52,076 nt of DNA from CAZFLM01 sp964519955. Lineage in GTDB: Bacteria > Armatimonadota > Chthonomonadetes > Chthonomonadales > CAJBBX01. The stretch covers positions 1 through 52,076 of the forward strand of contig CAZFLM010000048.1 of NCBI GenBank assembly GCA_964519955.1. The letters run 5' to 3'. Below are positions 25,863 to 35,748 of the stretch, in pieces. The translations under genes were made by a program, and so were the position numbers. Each line of letters begins with the position of its first letter. The stretch's first letter is position 1. Under the pieces are notes generated by a model. That model was not told the origin of the DNA and did no database searches. It saw nothing but the letters and a program-made list of their open reading frames with translations.

Positions 25863-26600
25863 GTGATTCCGCTCAAAGACAGCCTGCGACACGAGACCCT
25901 TCCCTGGGTGAGTGCGTTGCTGTCCGCTGCTATCCTGTCGGCGTTCGCCGCGGACCGATACACGTCTGGCATTCACCAGGTGCAAGTTCCGACGCTCGCC
26001 GGCCTCATCGAGGTGCCCGCGAGCATCGGTGGGCTCTCCGCGCGGTATGCTCTCGTGCCGGAGGCGTTCGTCCGGGCGCCGGGCGCGCACTGGCACACGA
26101 TCGCCACGGCATCGCTGCTGCACTCGAATCTGGTGCACGCGTGTGCGAACGTGCTGTGCCTGTGGCTGTTCGGACGCGGGCTGGAGTCGGTGCTGGGTAG
26201 ACGGTTCGTGGCCCTGGTCTTTGCGGCGGGCGCCATACTCGGCAACCTCGCTCAGGCATATGCATGCGGGCTCAGCGACACGCCGGTCGTCGGCGCCACA
26301 GGCGCGGTCGCGGCGCTGATCGGCGCGCACCTCGTCGCCTGCAGGGGCGTGAGCTTCCGTTCGTTCGTGCCGGTCGTGTTCCTGGGAACGCTTCTCGACA
26401 CTCCTCCGCTCCTGGTCGCTGGCCTGTGGGTGTTGGTGAGCCTGGCGAACGCCCACCTGTTCCGAGCGGGCGACATGGTATACGGGGGCGGCGTGGCGCT
26501 GCACGCCCTTGCTGCCGGACTTGCCGTCGGACTGGCGGCCGGCCTGCTCCTTCGGCGTCGGGCGGCGGGTCGGCTTTCCGATCTGCGCGTTGACGACTAA
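25863..26600 (+). CDS. Rhomboid-family membrane protein with Thr in place of the catalytic Ser
   Basis: A 245-residue polytopic membrane protein with the rhomboid signature HSNLVHACAN (H87, H92, N96) in an early helix and about six hydrophobic helices. The catalytic GxSG motif reads GATG at 144-147, so Thr146 replaces the usual Ser; the catalytic His in the last helix is kept (H214). It may be an inactive rhomboid-like (pseudoprotease) or a Thr variant. The GTG start at 25863 is chosen because of the promoter at 25814-25842 and an SD-like GGAG 9 nt upstream. The neighbouring DUF5693 gene begins 45 nt after its stop. Confidence 0.85.
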   Translation: MIPLKDSLRHETLPWVSALLSAAILSAFAADRYTSGIHQVQVPTLAGLIEVPASIGGLSARYALVPEAFVRAPGAHWHTIATASLLHSNLVHACANVLCLWLFGRGLESVLGRRFVALVFAAGAILGNLAQAYACGLSDTPVVGATGAVAALIGAHLVACRGVSFRSFVPVVFLGTLLDTPPLLVAGLWVLVSLANAHLFRAGDMVYGGGVALHALAAGLAVGLAAGLLLRRRAAGRLSDLRVDD

Positions 26601-26645
26601 CATACCCTACCGCCGGGCGCGCCGTGCCCGGTCCCCGAGGTCGCC

Positions 26646-28589
26646 TTGCATCGGTCCATCCACCGCATCACTCTTGCCCTGATCGCCATTGGCGCTCTCG
26701 CCGGCCTCTACGCTGCCGCCCTGCGCTTCCGCGCGGAGAACCGCAACCGCGGCGTCGAGATGGCCATCGACGCCGGCGAGGCCGCCACTCTGGCTGCTGT
26801 CGCCCACACCTCGCTTGACGATGTCTTGCTGCGGTTCCGAGCCCTGGGCGTAGAGTCCCTTGCCATCTCCGAGGACACCCCCGAGACTCTCGAGGACGCC
26901 GGCCTGCTGGAGGTCAACGCGACCCGGAACACCCTCGCTGCCGCCTCGCCCGCCCTGCTGGACCGCATCGCCCAGGGGTTTGCGGACCGCGGCCTCGTCG
27001 TCGAACCGGGCTACAAGGGCGACGATCCGCTGTGGACAGCCTTCACCGACCCGAGCGGGCGCGCCGTCTCGGTTCACGGGGGCTACGCCTCGCTCCGCAC
27101 CATCGGCATCGGTCCGGATCCCGCGACGGCGGCGGCCGCCAAGCGCTGCGGTCTGGGCATCGTCGCGCGGATCGGCAACTACCCCGGGGCCTCGCTGCCG
27201 AACATGACGCGAGTCCTGACGCGCCTGCGCGACGTGGGCGCCACCACCGTCGTGTTCTCCGGCACCGAGGTGCTGGGGTACCGCGGCGCCCACAAGGACG
27301 CGGCGGCCGCGTTCGAGCAGAGCGGGCTGCGCTACGGCCAGATCGAGTTCGGCAAACAGAAGGGCGACGAGAAGCTGGCCGCGGCTCTCAGATCGCAGTT
27401 CGTGCGGGTACACAGCATCGCCGAGGGCGAGATGGGCCTCCTGGACCGCAACGAGGCGATCGACCGGTTTGCGCGGGCCGCCAGGGAGCGCAACATCCGT
27501 CTCTGCTATATCCGCATGCTGTCGTTCGCCGGCGCTGACCCGGTGCAGGAGAACCTGGACTACATCAAGGCCATCAAGGTCGGCACGATGCGGCGCGGCG
27601 AGATGGGATTCCGGGCAGCCACGCTCTTCGGCGACCCCGGCGTACCGCGCTGGGCGTTCATCCTTATCGGACTGGGCGTAGGCGCTGGGGCGGGCCTGCT
27701 GCTGCGCCGCTTCGTGCCGATGTCCTCCGCGGCCGAGGTGTGTGTCGGCGTCGGGATGCCGCTGCTGGCCGCCGCGCTCGTGGGCGCTGGAGGCGAGACC
27801 GGACGCAAGATGGCCGCTCTGCTGGCGTCGCTCGTGTTCCCGACCCTCGCCTGCCTGCGACGCGAAGTGCTCGACGACGACGCGGCAGAGCCCCCGATGC
27901 TCGCGGGGGCCGCGATGCGCCGCGCATTCGGCGCCCTCGTGTCGGCATCCGGGGTGACGGCACTGGGCATAGTCTACGTAATAGGATTGCTGGCCTCGCT
28001 CCCGTTCATGGTGAAGACCGAGCAGTTCGCCGGCATCAAGCTGGCCCACGGGCTGCCCATCCTGCTGATCGGCATCGTCGCGATCACCGGGTTGCCCGCC
28101 GAGGGCGGATGGCGCCGGGCTTGCGAGCGCGCGGCCGCGCTGATGGCAGAGCCTATCCGAGTGGGCGCCCTACTGGCCTGCATCGTGGCGGCGCTCGGCC
28201 TGGGCATGGCCATCATGAGGACCGGCAACGAGCCGGGGGTGGGCGTCTCGGGCGCCGAGCTGCGGGCACGGGCCGTGCTCGACAAGGTGCTGCCCGTCCG
28301 GCCTCGCACCAAGGAGTTCCTGATCGGGCACCCGTGCTTCGTGCTGGCGGTGGGTCTCTGGTGGAGAGGGCGTCGGCGCTGGGCCAAGCCTCTCTTCGTG
28401 GTGGGCGCGGTGGGCCAGGTGTCGATCCTGAACACGTTCTGCCACATCCACACGCCGCTGTACCTGTCGTTCATCCGTGACCTCACGGGCCTGGCCTTCG
28501 GAGCGGCTCTTGGCGCCGCGGTGCTGCTTGTGGTGGAATGGCTGCTCATCCGCAGAGCCGCACGCAACGGGTCGGCAGCGTGCGCCTAG
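26646..28589 (+). CDS. DUF5693-family polytopic membrane protein
   Basis: A 647-residue protein starting at a TTG codon, with an N-terminal anchor (about 5-25), a large extracytoplasmic domain (about 30-335) with TIM-barrel-like features (GIVARIGNYP, VFSGTEVLGYRG, IRLCYIRML), and about eight transmembrane helices in the C-terminal half. It matches DUF5693, a family found next to csaB in Armatimonadota and Firmicutes. Here it overlaps csaB by 10 nt. The function is unknown; the pairing suggests a role in attaching or exporting cell-wall polysaccharide. Confidence 0.85.
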   Translation: MHRSIHRITLALIAIGALAGLYAAALRFRAENRNRGVEMAIDAGEAATLAAVAHTSLDDVLLRFRALGVESLAISEDTPETLEDAGLLEVNATRNTLAAASPALLDRIAQGFADRGLVVEPGYKGDDPLWTAFTDPSGRAVSVHGGYASLRTIGIGPDPATAAAAKRCGLGIVARIGNYPGASLPNMTRVLTRLRDVGATTVVFSGTEVLGYRGAHKDAAAAFEQSGLRYGQIEFGKQKGDEKLAAALRSQFVRVHSIAEGEMGLLDRNEAIDRFARAARERNIRLCYIRMLSFAGADPVQENLDYIKAIKVGTMRRGEMGFRAATLFGDPGVPRWAFILIGLGVGAGAGLLLRRFVPMSSAAEVCVGVGMPLLAAALVGAGGETGRKMAALLASLVFPTLACLRREVLDDDAAEPPMLAGAAMRRAFGALVSASGVTALGIVYVIGLLASLPFMVKTEQFAGIKLAHGLPILLIGIVAITGLPAEGGWRRACERAAALMAEPIRVGALLACIVAALGLGMAIMRTGNEPGVGVSGAELRARAVLDKVLPVRPRTKEFLIGHPCFVLAVGLWWRGRRRWAKPLFVVGAVGQVSILNTFCHIHTPLYLSFIRDLTGLAFGAALGAAVLLVVEWLLIRRAARNGSAACA

Positions 28590-29680
28590 TCGTCTCGGGC
28601 TACTACGGGTTCGCCAACCTCGGTGATGAGGCAGTGCTGGCGGGGCTGCTGAGCGCGTTCGAGGAGCGGGCGTCGGTGCAGCGCTCGGCATTCACCGTGC
28701 TGTCGGCGGCTCCCGAGGAGACGAGCAGGACGCACGGCGTGGGCGCGGCGCCCCGCATGCAGCTCGGCGCGGTGCGGGCGGCCCTGCGCGATGCAGATCT
28801 GCTGGTGTCTGGCGGCGGGAGTCTGCTGCAGGACGCCACCAGCCTGAAGTCGCTGTTCTACTACCTGGCGGTGATGCGGCTGGCCACCTCGATGGGCAAG
28901 CCCTTCGTGGTGTCGGCGCAGGGCATCGGCCCGCTGCGGCGCCCCGTGGCCCGCATCGCGACGCGGTTGACGCTGATCCGCGCGGCCAGCATCACGGTAC
29001 GTGACAAGGACTCCGCGGCGCTCCTGGCCCGCATCGGGGTTGCTCGGCCGAGCGTCGAGGTGACGGCCGACCCGGTGTTCGCGCTGCCTCCGCCGGACGC
29101 TGACCGGGGAAGACGCATCCTCGCCCAGGCCGGCGTCTCCGGCGGCCAGCCGGTTGGGCTGGCGCTGCGCCGATGGGCAGGGGCAGAGACGCTGGCGGCC
29201 GCTGCGGCGGAAGCCGCCACGACGATCAGGCACAGCGGTGGGCCGCCGGTGGCGCTGCTGCCGATGCACCGGCCCGACGACGAGGAACTGGCGGACGAGG
29301 TTGCAGCTCGGAGCGGCGGCGCTGCGGTCGTGCTGCGCGGGCCGCTGGGTGTCGACGACGCCCGGTCGGTGGTGGCGGCGCTGGACGTCGTGGTGGGCAT
29401 GCGTCTGCACGCTCTCATCTTCGCGGCGGCAGCGGCGGTGCCGGCGGCGGCGCTGTCCTACGACCCCAAGGTTGCGTCGTTCATGCAGGATACCGGTCAG
29501 AGCAGCATGAACTTGCCCCTGGAGGCGCTGTCCACCGCGCAGATCGTGGAGCGAGTGGACGCTGCCCGGCGCGACAGAGGCGAGCGGGCGCGTGAGCTAG
29601 CGGAGTTGAGAGACAGGCTCGGCGAGCGTGCACTGGCGACAGTGGACGCCGCCATGACGGCGCTGGATGGGCGGCCTTGA
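28580..29680 (+). CDS. csaB: Polysaccharide pyruvyl transferase CsaB
   Basis: CsaB adds a ketal-pyruvate to a cell-wall polysaccharide, creating the ligand for SLH-domain S-layer proteins. This 366-residue protein has the family features GYYGFANLGDEAVL at the N-terminus, SGGGSLLQDATS, SAQGIGPL and GMRLHALIFAA. The GTG start at 28580 lies within the end of the DUF5693 gene (10-nt overlap), indicating translational coupling. The next gene, a large barrel protein, begins about 20 nt after the stop (or overlaps by 14 nt with the alternative start). Confidence 0.93.
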   Translation: MRLVVSGYYGFANLGDEAVLAGLLSAFEERASVQRSAFTVLSAAPEETSRTHGVGAAPRMQLGAVRAALRDADLLVSGGGSLLQDATSLKSLFYYLAVMRLATSMGKPFVVSAQGIGPLRRPVARIATRLTLIRAASITVRDKDSAALLARIGVARPSVEVTADPVFALPPPDADRGRRILAQAGVSGGQPVGLALRRWAGAETLAAAAAEAATTIRHSGGPPVALLPMHRPDDEELADEVAARSGGAAVVLRGPLGVDDARSVVAALDVVVGMRLHALIFAAAAAVPAAALSYDPKVASFMQDTGQSSMNLPLEALSTAQIVERVDAARRDRGERARELAELRDRLGERALATVDAAMTALDGRP

Positions 29681-29699
29681 CCGAACGGTGAAACCAAGC

Positions 29700-32600
29700 A
29701 TGACAGATGGACGCATTCGGGTAGCACTGATGACCGGGCTGTTGACAGCCGTGGGCCTGTCGGCGCAGGCCGAGCAGACCCTGTGGGACCTGCTCAGGAC
29801 CCGGCCCGCCACCAGTCCCGCGCAGGCAGCCCTGCCCAAGGCCGGCCAGCCTCAGCCCATCGACGCGCGGCCCGCACAGAGCGGCGCGCTGCCCACCCGC
29901 ATGATGGGCAACACCGGCATCTCGCAGATGCAGAGCGCGTTCGGCGGCATGCAGGGCAACCGCGCCATCGCCGCGATGGCCGCGGCGGCCGGCGGAGCGA
30001 CGAGCACCCCGTACCAGAACGTTCCGCGAGCCACCTCGCAGTCCACTCCCACGCCCGCCAAGCCCGCCGACAAGCGCACGGCAACGATGCCTGCCATTTC
30101 CGCCATCGCCGCGACGCCGGGCGCACCACTGCGCCTGTGGGACATGCTGCGGGCGGGCTCGCAGGCTGGCGAATTGGGCGCCGCCTTGTTCCCGACCCGC
30201 CCGAGCGCCGGCACGCGCGCCGTTGGGCCGGAAGGCGAGGCCACCGATGACGCGACAGCCCAGAAGCCGCGAGGACCACGGTCTGGTTTCATGGGCATGG
30301 TGGACCGGGTGGGGCAGACAGTCGAACGTGTCGCCAAGCTGACAAAGACAGAGGTGAAGGCGACGGGCTCGCACGTGATGGGCTTCCACATGGAGAACGT
30401 GTCGGGCAGCCGCGACTCATACGAGAGCGCCACCTACTACGGCCGCAGCATGATGGGCAGCGGCTACGCCAACACCAACCTCGACGTTCGCGGCAAGTTC
30501 CTGGGCATCTTCAACTTCGAGACGCACTACAGCAACAACATCTACGGGACACCGTACGAGAACCGGCTCTCGCTCAACTACGCCACCAAGGGGCTGAAGC
30601 TGGACGCCGGCGACATCCAGGCCGGCATTCGCGGCAATACCCTGCTCGACTTCAGCCGCTCGCTGAAGGGCATCTCGCTGGCCGTGGATGTCGCCCCGGG
30701 CCTCAAGCTCTCCACGCTCTACTCCCAAACGAAGGCGCAGACGAGAACCATCAGTATCAACGGCGCCAACCGCTCCGGTCCGTACTACGTCTACGCCGGC
30801 CAGGTTGTCGACGGCAGCGTCAAGGTGCGCGTCAACAACAAGGATATGGTGCTCGACCAGGACTACACTCTAGATCCGTACACCGGTGAGCTGAACTTCA
30901 CGAACGGGCTCATCATCGGCGAGCTGGACACGATATCGGTGACGTTCGAGGTATATGGCTACAATCAGTCGTCGGGGCTCCTGACGGGCTACCGCGCCGA
31001 CCTCTCGATGCTCAAGAATGTCAAGCTGGGCCTGAGCTACCTCGCTCAGGAAGGCGCCAAGGCGAGCACCAAAACGGTCTACAAGACCGAGCAGTTCTAC
31101 GGATACAACAATGCCGCGACGCCCTACCAGCTCGACTACTCGGTCGATATGTTGGTTACCAAGGACAGCAACGGTACCATCCTGACGTCTGCCCCGCGCT
31201 ATCCCATGACGGTCACTGTCAACGGCGTCGCGCAGGTCTACGATGTCGACTACCTGGTCGACCCGACGCTCTGGAACCGCGTCTTCTTCAAGGCCGCCAT
31301 TCCGAGCACAAACATCATCCGCATCGCGTATGTGCCCCTGGTCACGACCGACACCATCGGCGATCGGAATGTGATGGGTCTCGACGCCGGGTTCGCGCTC
31401 GGCAAGAAGAGCAACATCGTCGCGGAGATGGCCGCGAGCCGCTACGTCCAGGGCAGCAACACTGTGCGCGGCGCGGCGTGGCAAGTGCGGGGCGACTCGA
31501 AGTTCCTCCGCGACTCGCTGAGCTGGTCGTGGACCGTGAAGAGCATCAACCCGAACTTCACCGCCATCGAGAGCCCCGGTTTCAAGCGGAACGAGGCCGG
31601 TTTCACCACCTCACTCGACTACCGCGCTAACAGTGCGCTGAAGTTCAACGCTACGATCGAGAACACGCGGCGCCCCACCTACTCGTACACATCCACCAGC
31701 ACCAGCAGCTACGCCACCACGAGTGGGCGCGACCGCTACAACCAGCTCAACCTCGGAGCCAACTGGACGCTCGGCAAAACCGGGCAACTGGTGCTCATCC
31801 ATAACGACATGCGCACCCGCTCGTCCACGGGCGCCGGCTCGACGTACGGCACCGACTCGCTCACGTTCACCTTCGGGTTCAAGGCGCTCACGGGCGACCT
31901 GGCGCTCTCGCGCTCCAACAACTCGTCGAAGACCCTCACGTCCTCGACGACCGGCACAACGTCCTCGACGGCCTACTCCACGAGCGCCCTGACGTCGAGA
32001 TTGAGCCTGAACTACCGCGCCAGCGACCGATTGCAGTTCCAGAGCGGCGCATCGCTGAGCACCATCGATGGCAACAACGGCACGAACCAGGCTCAGGACA
32101 TCTCGCTGGCAGCAGACTATGCGCCAGCCGCCAACCTCCGTCTGCGAGCCAACTTCCAGCTTCAGAACTCCGGCTCGAACTCCATCTACTCGACCTCCAC
32201 GACGACGACCACGACCACGACGAGCAGCAAGGCGGCCGCCGTCACCGCCCTCACCTGGCGCGACCCGTGGAGCAACCTGATCGCCGGGGCGCCGGCTTCG
32301 CGGGTGACCACCTACTCGGGCTACACCGGCTTGGGCGGCTACGGCAACTACAGCGGCGGTCTGGGGTATGGCACGAGCTACTCGACGGCCAACTACAGCG
32401 GCAACTCCCGCACCATCAGTCTGCAGACCAGCTACCAGCCGCTGCCGCCGCTCACCCTCGAGATGCAGTGGAGCACGTCCAAGAGCCTGGGCGATTACCT
32501 CTACAACAGCAACCGCAACGACGTCACGTTCAGCGTAGGCTATGCTCTCGGCGAGCGCCTCTCGGCGAACACAGCGTTCAGCATCCAGAAGGTGGACTAC

Positions 32601-33035
32601 AGCGGCAGCAGTGGCGGCACGTCGAGCAACATGATGTTCGTCAACCTGAGGGGCCGGCCCGTCGGGAAGCTGACAGCCACACTGAACTACCAGTACATGC
32701 GGACGAGCAACTCGGCCACGTCGAGCAGCTCGACCACATCCCTCTACAGCTCAGGCGGCACGAATCTCAACTCGATGATGCTGCGCCTGGAGTACCCGAT
32801 CTGGCGCGGCAACAGCCTGTACTGGCAGTTCGAGAACTCCGACAGCTCCGGTTACCTTGCGGCCACGCAGCGGGGCATGTCGATGGGCATCGCGTTCGAT
32901 CTCAACCGCGGACTGCAGTTCACTCTCGGGTGGCGCAACCAGCAGTACCTGAGCCGCGGTTCCTCGTCGGGCACCAGCTCCAACTACGACTACAAGGTCA
33001 ACTCGCTGGACGCCGACCTGAACGTGCACTTCTAG
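29700..33035 (+). CDS. Large outer-membrane beta-barrel protein, SprA-like in style
   Basis: A 1111-residue protein with a signal peptide (about 1-25, cleavage near SAQA). A Pro/Ala/Thr-rich low-complexity N-terminal part (about 25-190) leads to a long beta-strand series of alternating polar and hydrophobic residues, very rich in Ser, Thr, Tyr and Asn (about 210-1111), ending LNVHF with a terminal Phe. Segments such as VLDQDYTLDPYTGELNF resemble the repeated motif of SprA (type 9 secretion) and related giant barrels. A possible alternative ATG at 29667 adds 11 residues. Location after csaB suggests an envelope or cell-surface role. The SprA likeness is my inference from pattern, not an alignment. 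Confidence 0.7.
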   Translation: MTDGRIRVALMTGLLTAVGLSAQAEQTLWDLLRTRPATSPAQAALPKAGQPQPIDARPAQSGALPTRMMGNTGISQMQSAFGGMQGNRAIAAMAAAAGGATSTPYQNVPRATSQSTPTPAKPADKRTATMPAISAIAATPGAPLRLWDMLRAGSQAGELGAALFPTRPSAGTRAVGPEGEATDDATAQKPRGPRSGFMGMVDRVGQTVERVAKLTKTEVKATGSHVMGFHMENVSGSRDSYESATYYGRSMMGSGYANTNLDVRGKFLGIFNFETHYSNNIYGTPYENRLSLNYATKGLKLDAGDIQAGIRGNTLLDFSRSLKGISLAVDVAPGLKLSTLYSQTKAQTRTISINGANRSGPYYVYAGQVVDGSVKVRVNNKDMVLDQDYTLDPYTGELNFTNGLIIGELDTISVTFEVYGYNQSSGLLTGYRADLSMLKNVKLGLSYLAQEGAKASTKTVYKTEQFYGYNNAATPYQLDYSVDMLVTKDSNGTILTSAPRYPMTVTVNGVAQVYDVDYLVDPTLWNRVFFKAAIPSTNIIRIAYVPLVTTDTIGDRNVMGLDAGFALGKKSNIVAEMAASRYVQGSNTVRGAAWQVRGDSKFLRDSLSWSWTVKSINPNFTAIESPGFKRNEAGFTTSLDYRANSALKFNATIENTRRPTYSYTSTSTSSYATTSGRDRYNQLNLGANWTLGKTGQLVLIHNDMRTRSSTGAGSTYGTDSLTFTFGFKALTGDLALSRSNNSSKTLTSSTTGTTSSTAYSTSALTSRLSLNYRASDRLQFQSGASLSTIDGNNGTNQAQDISLAADYAPAANLRLRANFQLQNSGSNSIYSTSTTTTTTTTSSKAAAVTALTWRDPWSNLIAGAPASRVTTYSGYTGLGGYGNYSGGLGYGTSYSTANYSGNSRTISLQTSYQPLPPLTLEMQWSTSKSLGDYLYNSNRNDVTFSVGYALGERLSANTAFSIQKVDYSGSSGGTSSNMMFVNLRGRPVGKLTATLNYQYMRTSNSATSSSSTTSLYSSGGTNLNSMMLRLEYPIWRGNSLYWQFENSDSSGYLAATQRGMSMGIAFDLNRGLQFTLGWRNQQYLSRGSSSGTSSNYDYKVNSLDADLNVHF

Positions 33036-33100
33036 ACCGTGGCCGGCGCTCGGCGAGGCCGCGGCAAGCCCAGCCCGGCGCGGCCTGGGGCCGTCGGCCG

Positions 33101-33763
33101 CTAATCGTTGGGCAGCTTGTAGAGGCCGACGATAGCCTGATAGGTGCCCGGCGTCAGCTTGACGTGCCCGTCGACATAGCACATGTTCTGGGCCCCCAAC
33201 CTTCCGCGCAGGTAGACGTCGACGCCCTTCTCCCCGACGTGCTCCCCCATGCCGTCACAGATGACCATAGGCTTCTCGGCGGCGCGGCCGATGGCCGCCA
33301 ACGCATGGCCGCACACGCCCTGCCGATCATTGTCGAAGTCCTGGAAGCCTGGGAGCAGGCTCCACCCATGCACACACAGGTAGTTGTAGTCGGTCCGGTA
33401 CGACTGGGACCGGCCGGCCTGCGCGCGCATCGTGGGGCAATGGAAGACCGCAGTCGATTTTGCATAGGGCTGGAGCAGGTCGACGAGGAACAAGGGGGCG
33501 CCCGCGGCGCCGCGGTGCGTTTGCGGGGGATAGCCGTAGGCGCTGTCGTTGAAGTTCGCAACAGGGAACACCTCGTCGGTGTCCTGCAGATACATCATCA
33601 GCGCCTCGCCCTGCTGGCGCAGATTGGAGGTGCACGTGGACCTGCGCGCAGCCTCCCGCGCGCGGGCGAGGACCGGGAACAGGATGGCTGCCAGCATCGC
33701 CACAATGGCGATGACGACGAGCACCTCGACCAGAGTGAATCCGTGCTCCGCCTTGGGCATCAT
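33101..33763 (-). CDS. Type IV pilin-like prepilin with H-X9-DG-type motif (DUF1559-like)
   Basis: A 220-residue protein with a class III prepilin leader: basic residues, then G8 before F9-T-L-V-E, followed by a hydrophobic helix of about 20 residues. Residue E at position +5 of the mature form is present. The C-terminal YVDGHVK fits the H-X9-DG domain typical of planctomycete/Armatimonadota-type pseudopilins. Adjacent ATGs at 33763 and 33760 are both possible starts; AGGA lies about 7 nt upstream. It is the last gene of the tRNA-Leu/trpE/VOC run. Confidence 0.88.
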   Translation of the reverse strand: MMPKAEHGFTLVEVLVVIAIVAMLAAILFPVLARAREAARRSTCTSNLRQQGEALMMYLQDTDEVFPVANFNDSAYGYPPQTHRGAAGAPLFLVDLLQPYAKSTAVFHCPTMRAQAGRSQSYRTDYNYLCVHGWSLLPGFQDFDNDRQGVCGHALAAIGRAAEKPMVICDGMGEHVGEKGVDVYLRGRLGAQNMCYVDGHVKLTPGTYQAIVGLYKLPND

Positions 33764-33830
33764 GATGATCCTGGGCTGACCACGCCGCCAGGCTGCCGTG
33801 GCCTCGCGCGCGGACGGGCGCCGCTGAGGG

Positions 33831-34214
33831 CTACGAATAGATGCCGATCTCGTACCCGTCCGGGTCGAGCATGACGAACTCGGCGTAGTTCTCTTCCTCG
33901 TTGTTCGACAGCTCGCGCAGGATCCTGGCGCCGCGGCCGCGCGCTCGATCGTAGAAGCTCCTCGCGTCATCCACCTCGAAGAAGAGCCGCACCCCGACGC
34001 CGTGCTTGTTGCCGGCCAGGTCCTCGGCCGAGTCGGTGTCGTCCCGCGAGGACTCGGAGACGAGGAAGAGCGTGGCATCTTCGCGCTCCAGCGAGACGAA
34101 GACGGGGGCGTCCTCGGGGTCGCGCAGCGTCACGGCGAAGCCGAGCTGCTTCGTGTAGAACTCAACCGAGCGCTTCACATTGGACACGGTCAACTGCGGC
34201 ACGGTGCGGAACAT
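33831..34214 (-). CDS. VOC (glyoxalase/bleomycin-resistance-like) protein
   Basis: A 127-residue protein of the vicinal oxygen chelate fold, with paired beta-alpha-beta-beta-beta modules: LTVSNVKRSVEFYTKQLGF at the start and FVMLDPDGYEIGIYS at the end, the latter with the metal-ligand Glu of the family. The substrate is unknown. The ATG at 34214 has AAGGAG upstream. It lies 37 nt after trpE in the same direction, so it is likely co-transcribed. Confidence 0.88.
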   Translation of the reverse strand: MFRTVPQLTVSNVKRSVEFYTKQLGFAVTLRDPEDAPVFVSLEREDATLFLVSESSRDDTDSAEDLAGNKHGVGVRLFFEVDDARSFYDRARGRGARILRELSNNEEENYAEFVMLDPDGYEIGIYS

Positions 34215-34251
34215 GCGGGCTCCTTCAGGTCCTGTAGAAGTGGGGTCGCGG

Positions 34252-35733
34252 TCAGTCGAGGCCCTGGCGCGCCATCTCGACGGCGGTGAGGACTGCGCGC
34301 GCCTTGTTCGCGCACTCGCGGTACTCGCTGGCGGGATCGGAATCCGCCACGATGCCCGCGCCCGCCTGCACGTAGCCCGTGTCGCCATCCACCAGCATCG
34401 TGCGGATGGCGATGGCGAAGTCCATGTCGCCGCTGAAGCTGTAGTACCCCACCGCGCCGCCATAGAGCCCGCGCCGCGTCGGCTCCATCTCCTCGATGAT
34501 CTGCATGGCGCGGACCTTCGGAGCGCCGCTGAGCGTGCCGGCGGGGAAGCAGGCGCGCGTCACGTCGAACACGTCCTTCTCCGCGTCCAGCTCGCCGCAG
34601 ACGTTGCTGACGATGTGCATCACGTGCGAGTAGCGCTCCACCACCATCAGCTCGCTCACCTCGACGGTGCCGTACTTGCTGACGCGGCCCACGTCGTTGC
34701 GGCCCAGGTCAATGAGCATCACGTGCTCGGCGCGCTCCTTCTCGTCCGCCAGCAGCTCGCGCTCCAGCCGCAGGTCCTCCTCGGCTGTGGCGCCGCGCGG
34801 CCGGGTGCCCGCGATGGGGCGCACCCGGACACGGCCGCGGTCGACGGTCACCAGAATCTCCGGCGACGAGCCGACCACCTGGCGCGCGCCGAGGTCCAGG
34901 AAGTACATGTACGGCGACGGGTTGACCGAACGCAGAGCCCGGTACAACTCGAAGGGAGGAACGTCGACCTTGACGGCGAACCGAGTGGACGGCACCACCT
35001 GGAATGCGTCGCCCGCCGCGATGTACTCCTTGCAGCGCCGCACGATGTCCTCGTAGTCGGCCTGCGTCATGTTCGCGCGGACCTCCAGCGGACCGGTGCG
35101 CACGGGCGTGGGCGCGGTTGCGGGAGCGGGCGCGCGGAGCTTGGCGACGAGTTCCTCGATGCGCGCGGCGGCCTTGTCGTAGGCTGCGCCCGGGTCGCCG
35201 GTGACGCGCGCGTTGCAGAGCACCTTGATGCGATGGCGAACGTGGTCGAAGATGAGTAGAGAGTCGGTGAAGAGGAAGCAGCAGTCTTCGAGGCCCAGGT
35301 CATCTTCGGTGTCGTTCGGCAAGTCCTCGAAGAAGCGCACCACGTCGTAGCCGAGGAAACCAACCGCTCCGCCGCAGAAGCGGGGCAGGCCCTCGATCTC
35401 CACGAACTGGTAGCGCTGCATCAGCCCCTTCAGGAGCGAGAGCGCGTCCTCGCCCGGCTTGATCTCCGCGAGGCGCTGGTTGCCCTCGTCCTCGACGAAG
35501 GCGGCGCGGCCCTTGGTGCGCAGCGTGAGGAAGGGGCGCGAGCCGAGGAAGGAGTAGCGGGCCAGGCGCTCGCCGCCCTCGACGCTCTCCAGGAGGAACG
35601 AGGGGCCGTCGCCGGCGATGCGGTCGTAGGCGGAAACCGGCGTGAGGCGGTCCGCGAGGACCTCGCGGTACACGGGGATCAGGTTGCCCCGTTTGGACAG
35701 CTCGATGAACTCCTCGCGCGAGGGGGTCAGCAT
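34252..35733 (-). CDS. trpE: Anthranilate synthase component I
   Basis: TrpE converts chorismate (with ammonia from TrpG) to anthranilate, the first committed step of tryptophan synthesis. The 493-residue protein has the N-terminal feedback region (FLLESVEGGERLARYSFLG) and the chorismate-binding core: AGTRPRGATAEED, LIDLGRNDVGRVS, FPAGTLSGAPKVRAM and GAGIVADSDPASEY. The ATG at 35733 (MLTPSREEF) is only 15 nt downstream of the tRNA-Leu gene, with GAGG 5 nt before it. There is no leader peptide. No trpG or other trp genes follow. Confidence 0.96.
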   Translation of the reverse strand: MLTPSREEFIELSKRGNLIPVYREVLADRLTPVSAYDRIAGDGPSFLLESVEGGERLARYSFLGSRPFLTLRTKGRAAFVEDEGNQRLAEIKPGEDALSLLKGLMQRYQFVEIEGLPRFCGGAVGFLGYDVVRFFEDLPNDTEDDLGLEDCCFLFTDSLLIFDHVRHRIKVLCNARVTGDPGAAYDKAAARIEELVAKLRAPAPATAPTPVRTGPLEVRANMTQADYEDIVRRCKEYIAAGDAFQVVPSTRFAVKVDVPPFELYRALRSVNPSPYMYFLDLGARQVVGSSPEILVTVDRGRVRVRPIAGTRPRGATAEEDLRLERELLADEKERAEHVMLIDLGRNDVGRVSKYGTVEVSELMVVERYSHVMHIVSNVCGELDAEKDVFDVTRACFPAGTLSGAPKVRAMQIIEEMEPTRRGLYGGAVGYYSFSGDMDFAIAIRTMLVDGDTGYVQAGAGIVADSDPASEYRECANKARAVLTAVEMARQGLD

Positions 35734-35748
35734 GGCGGCCTCGATGGA

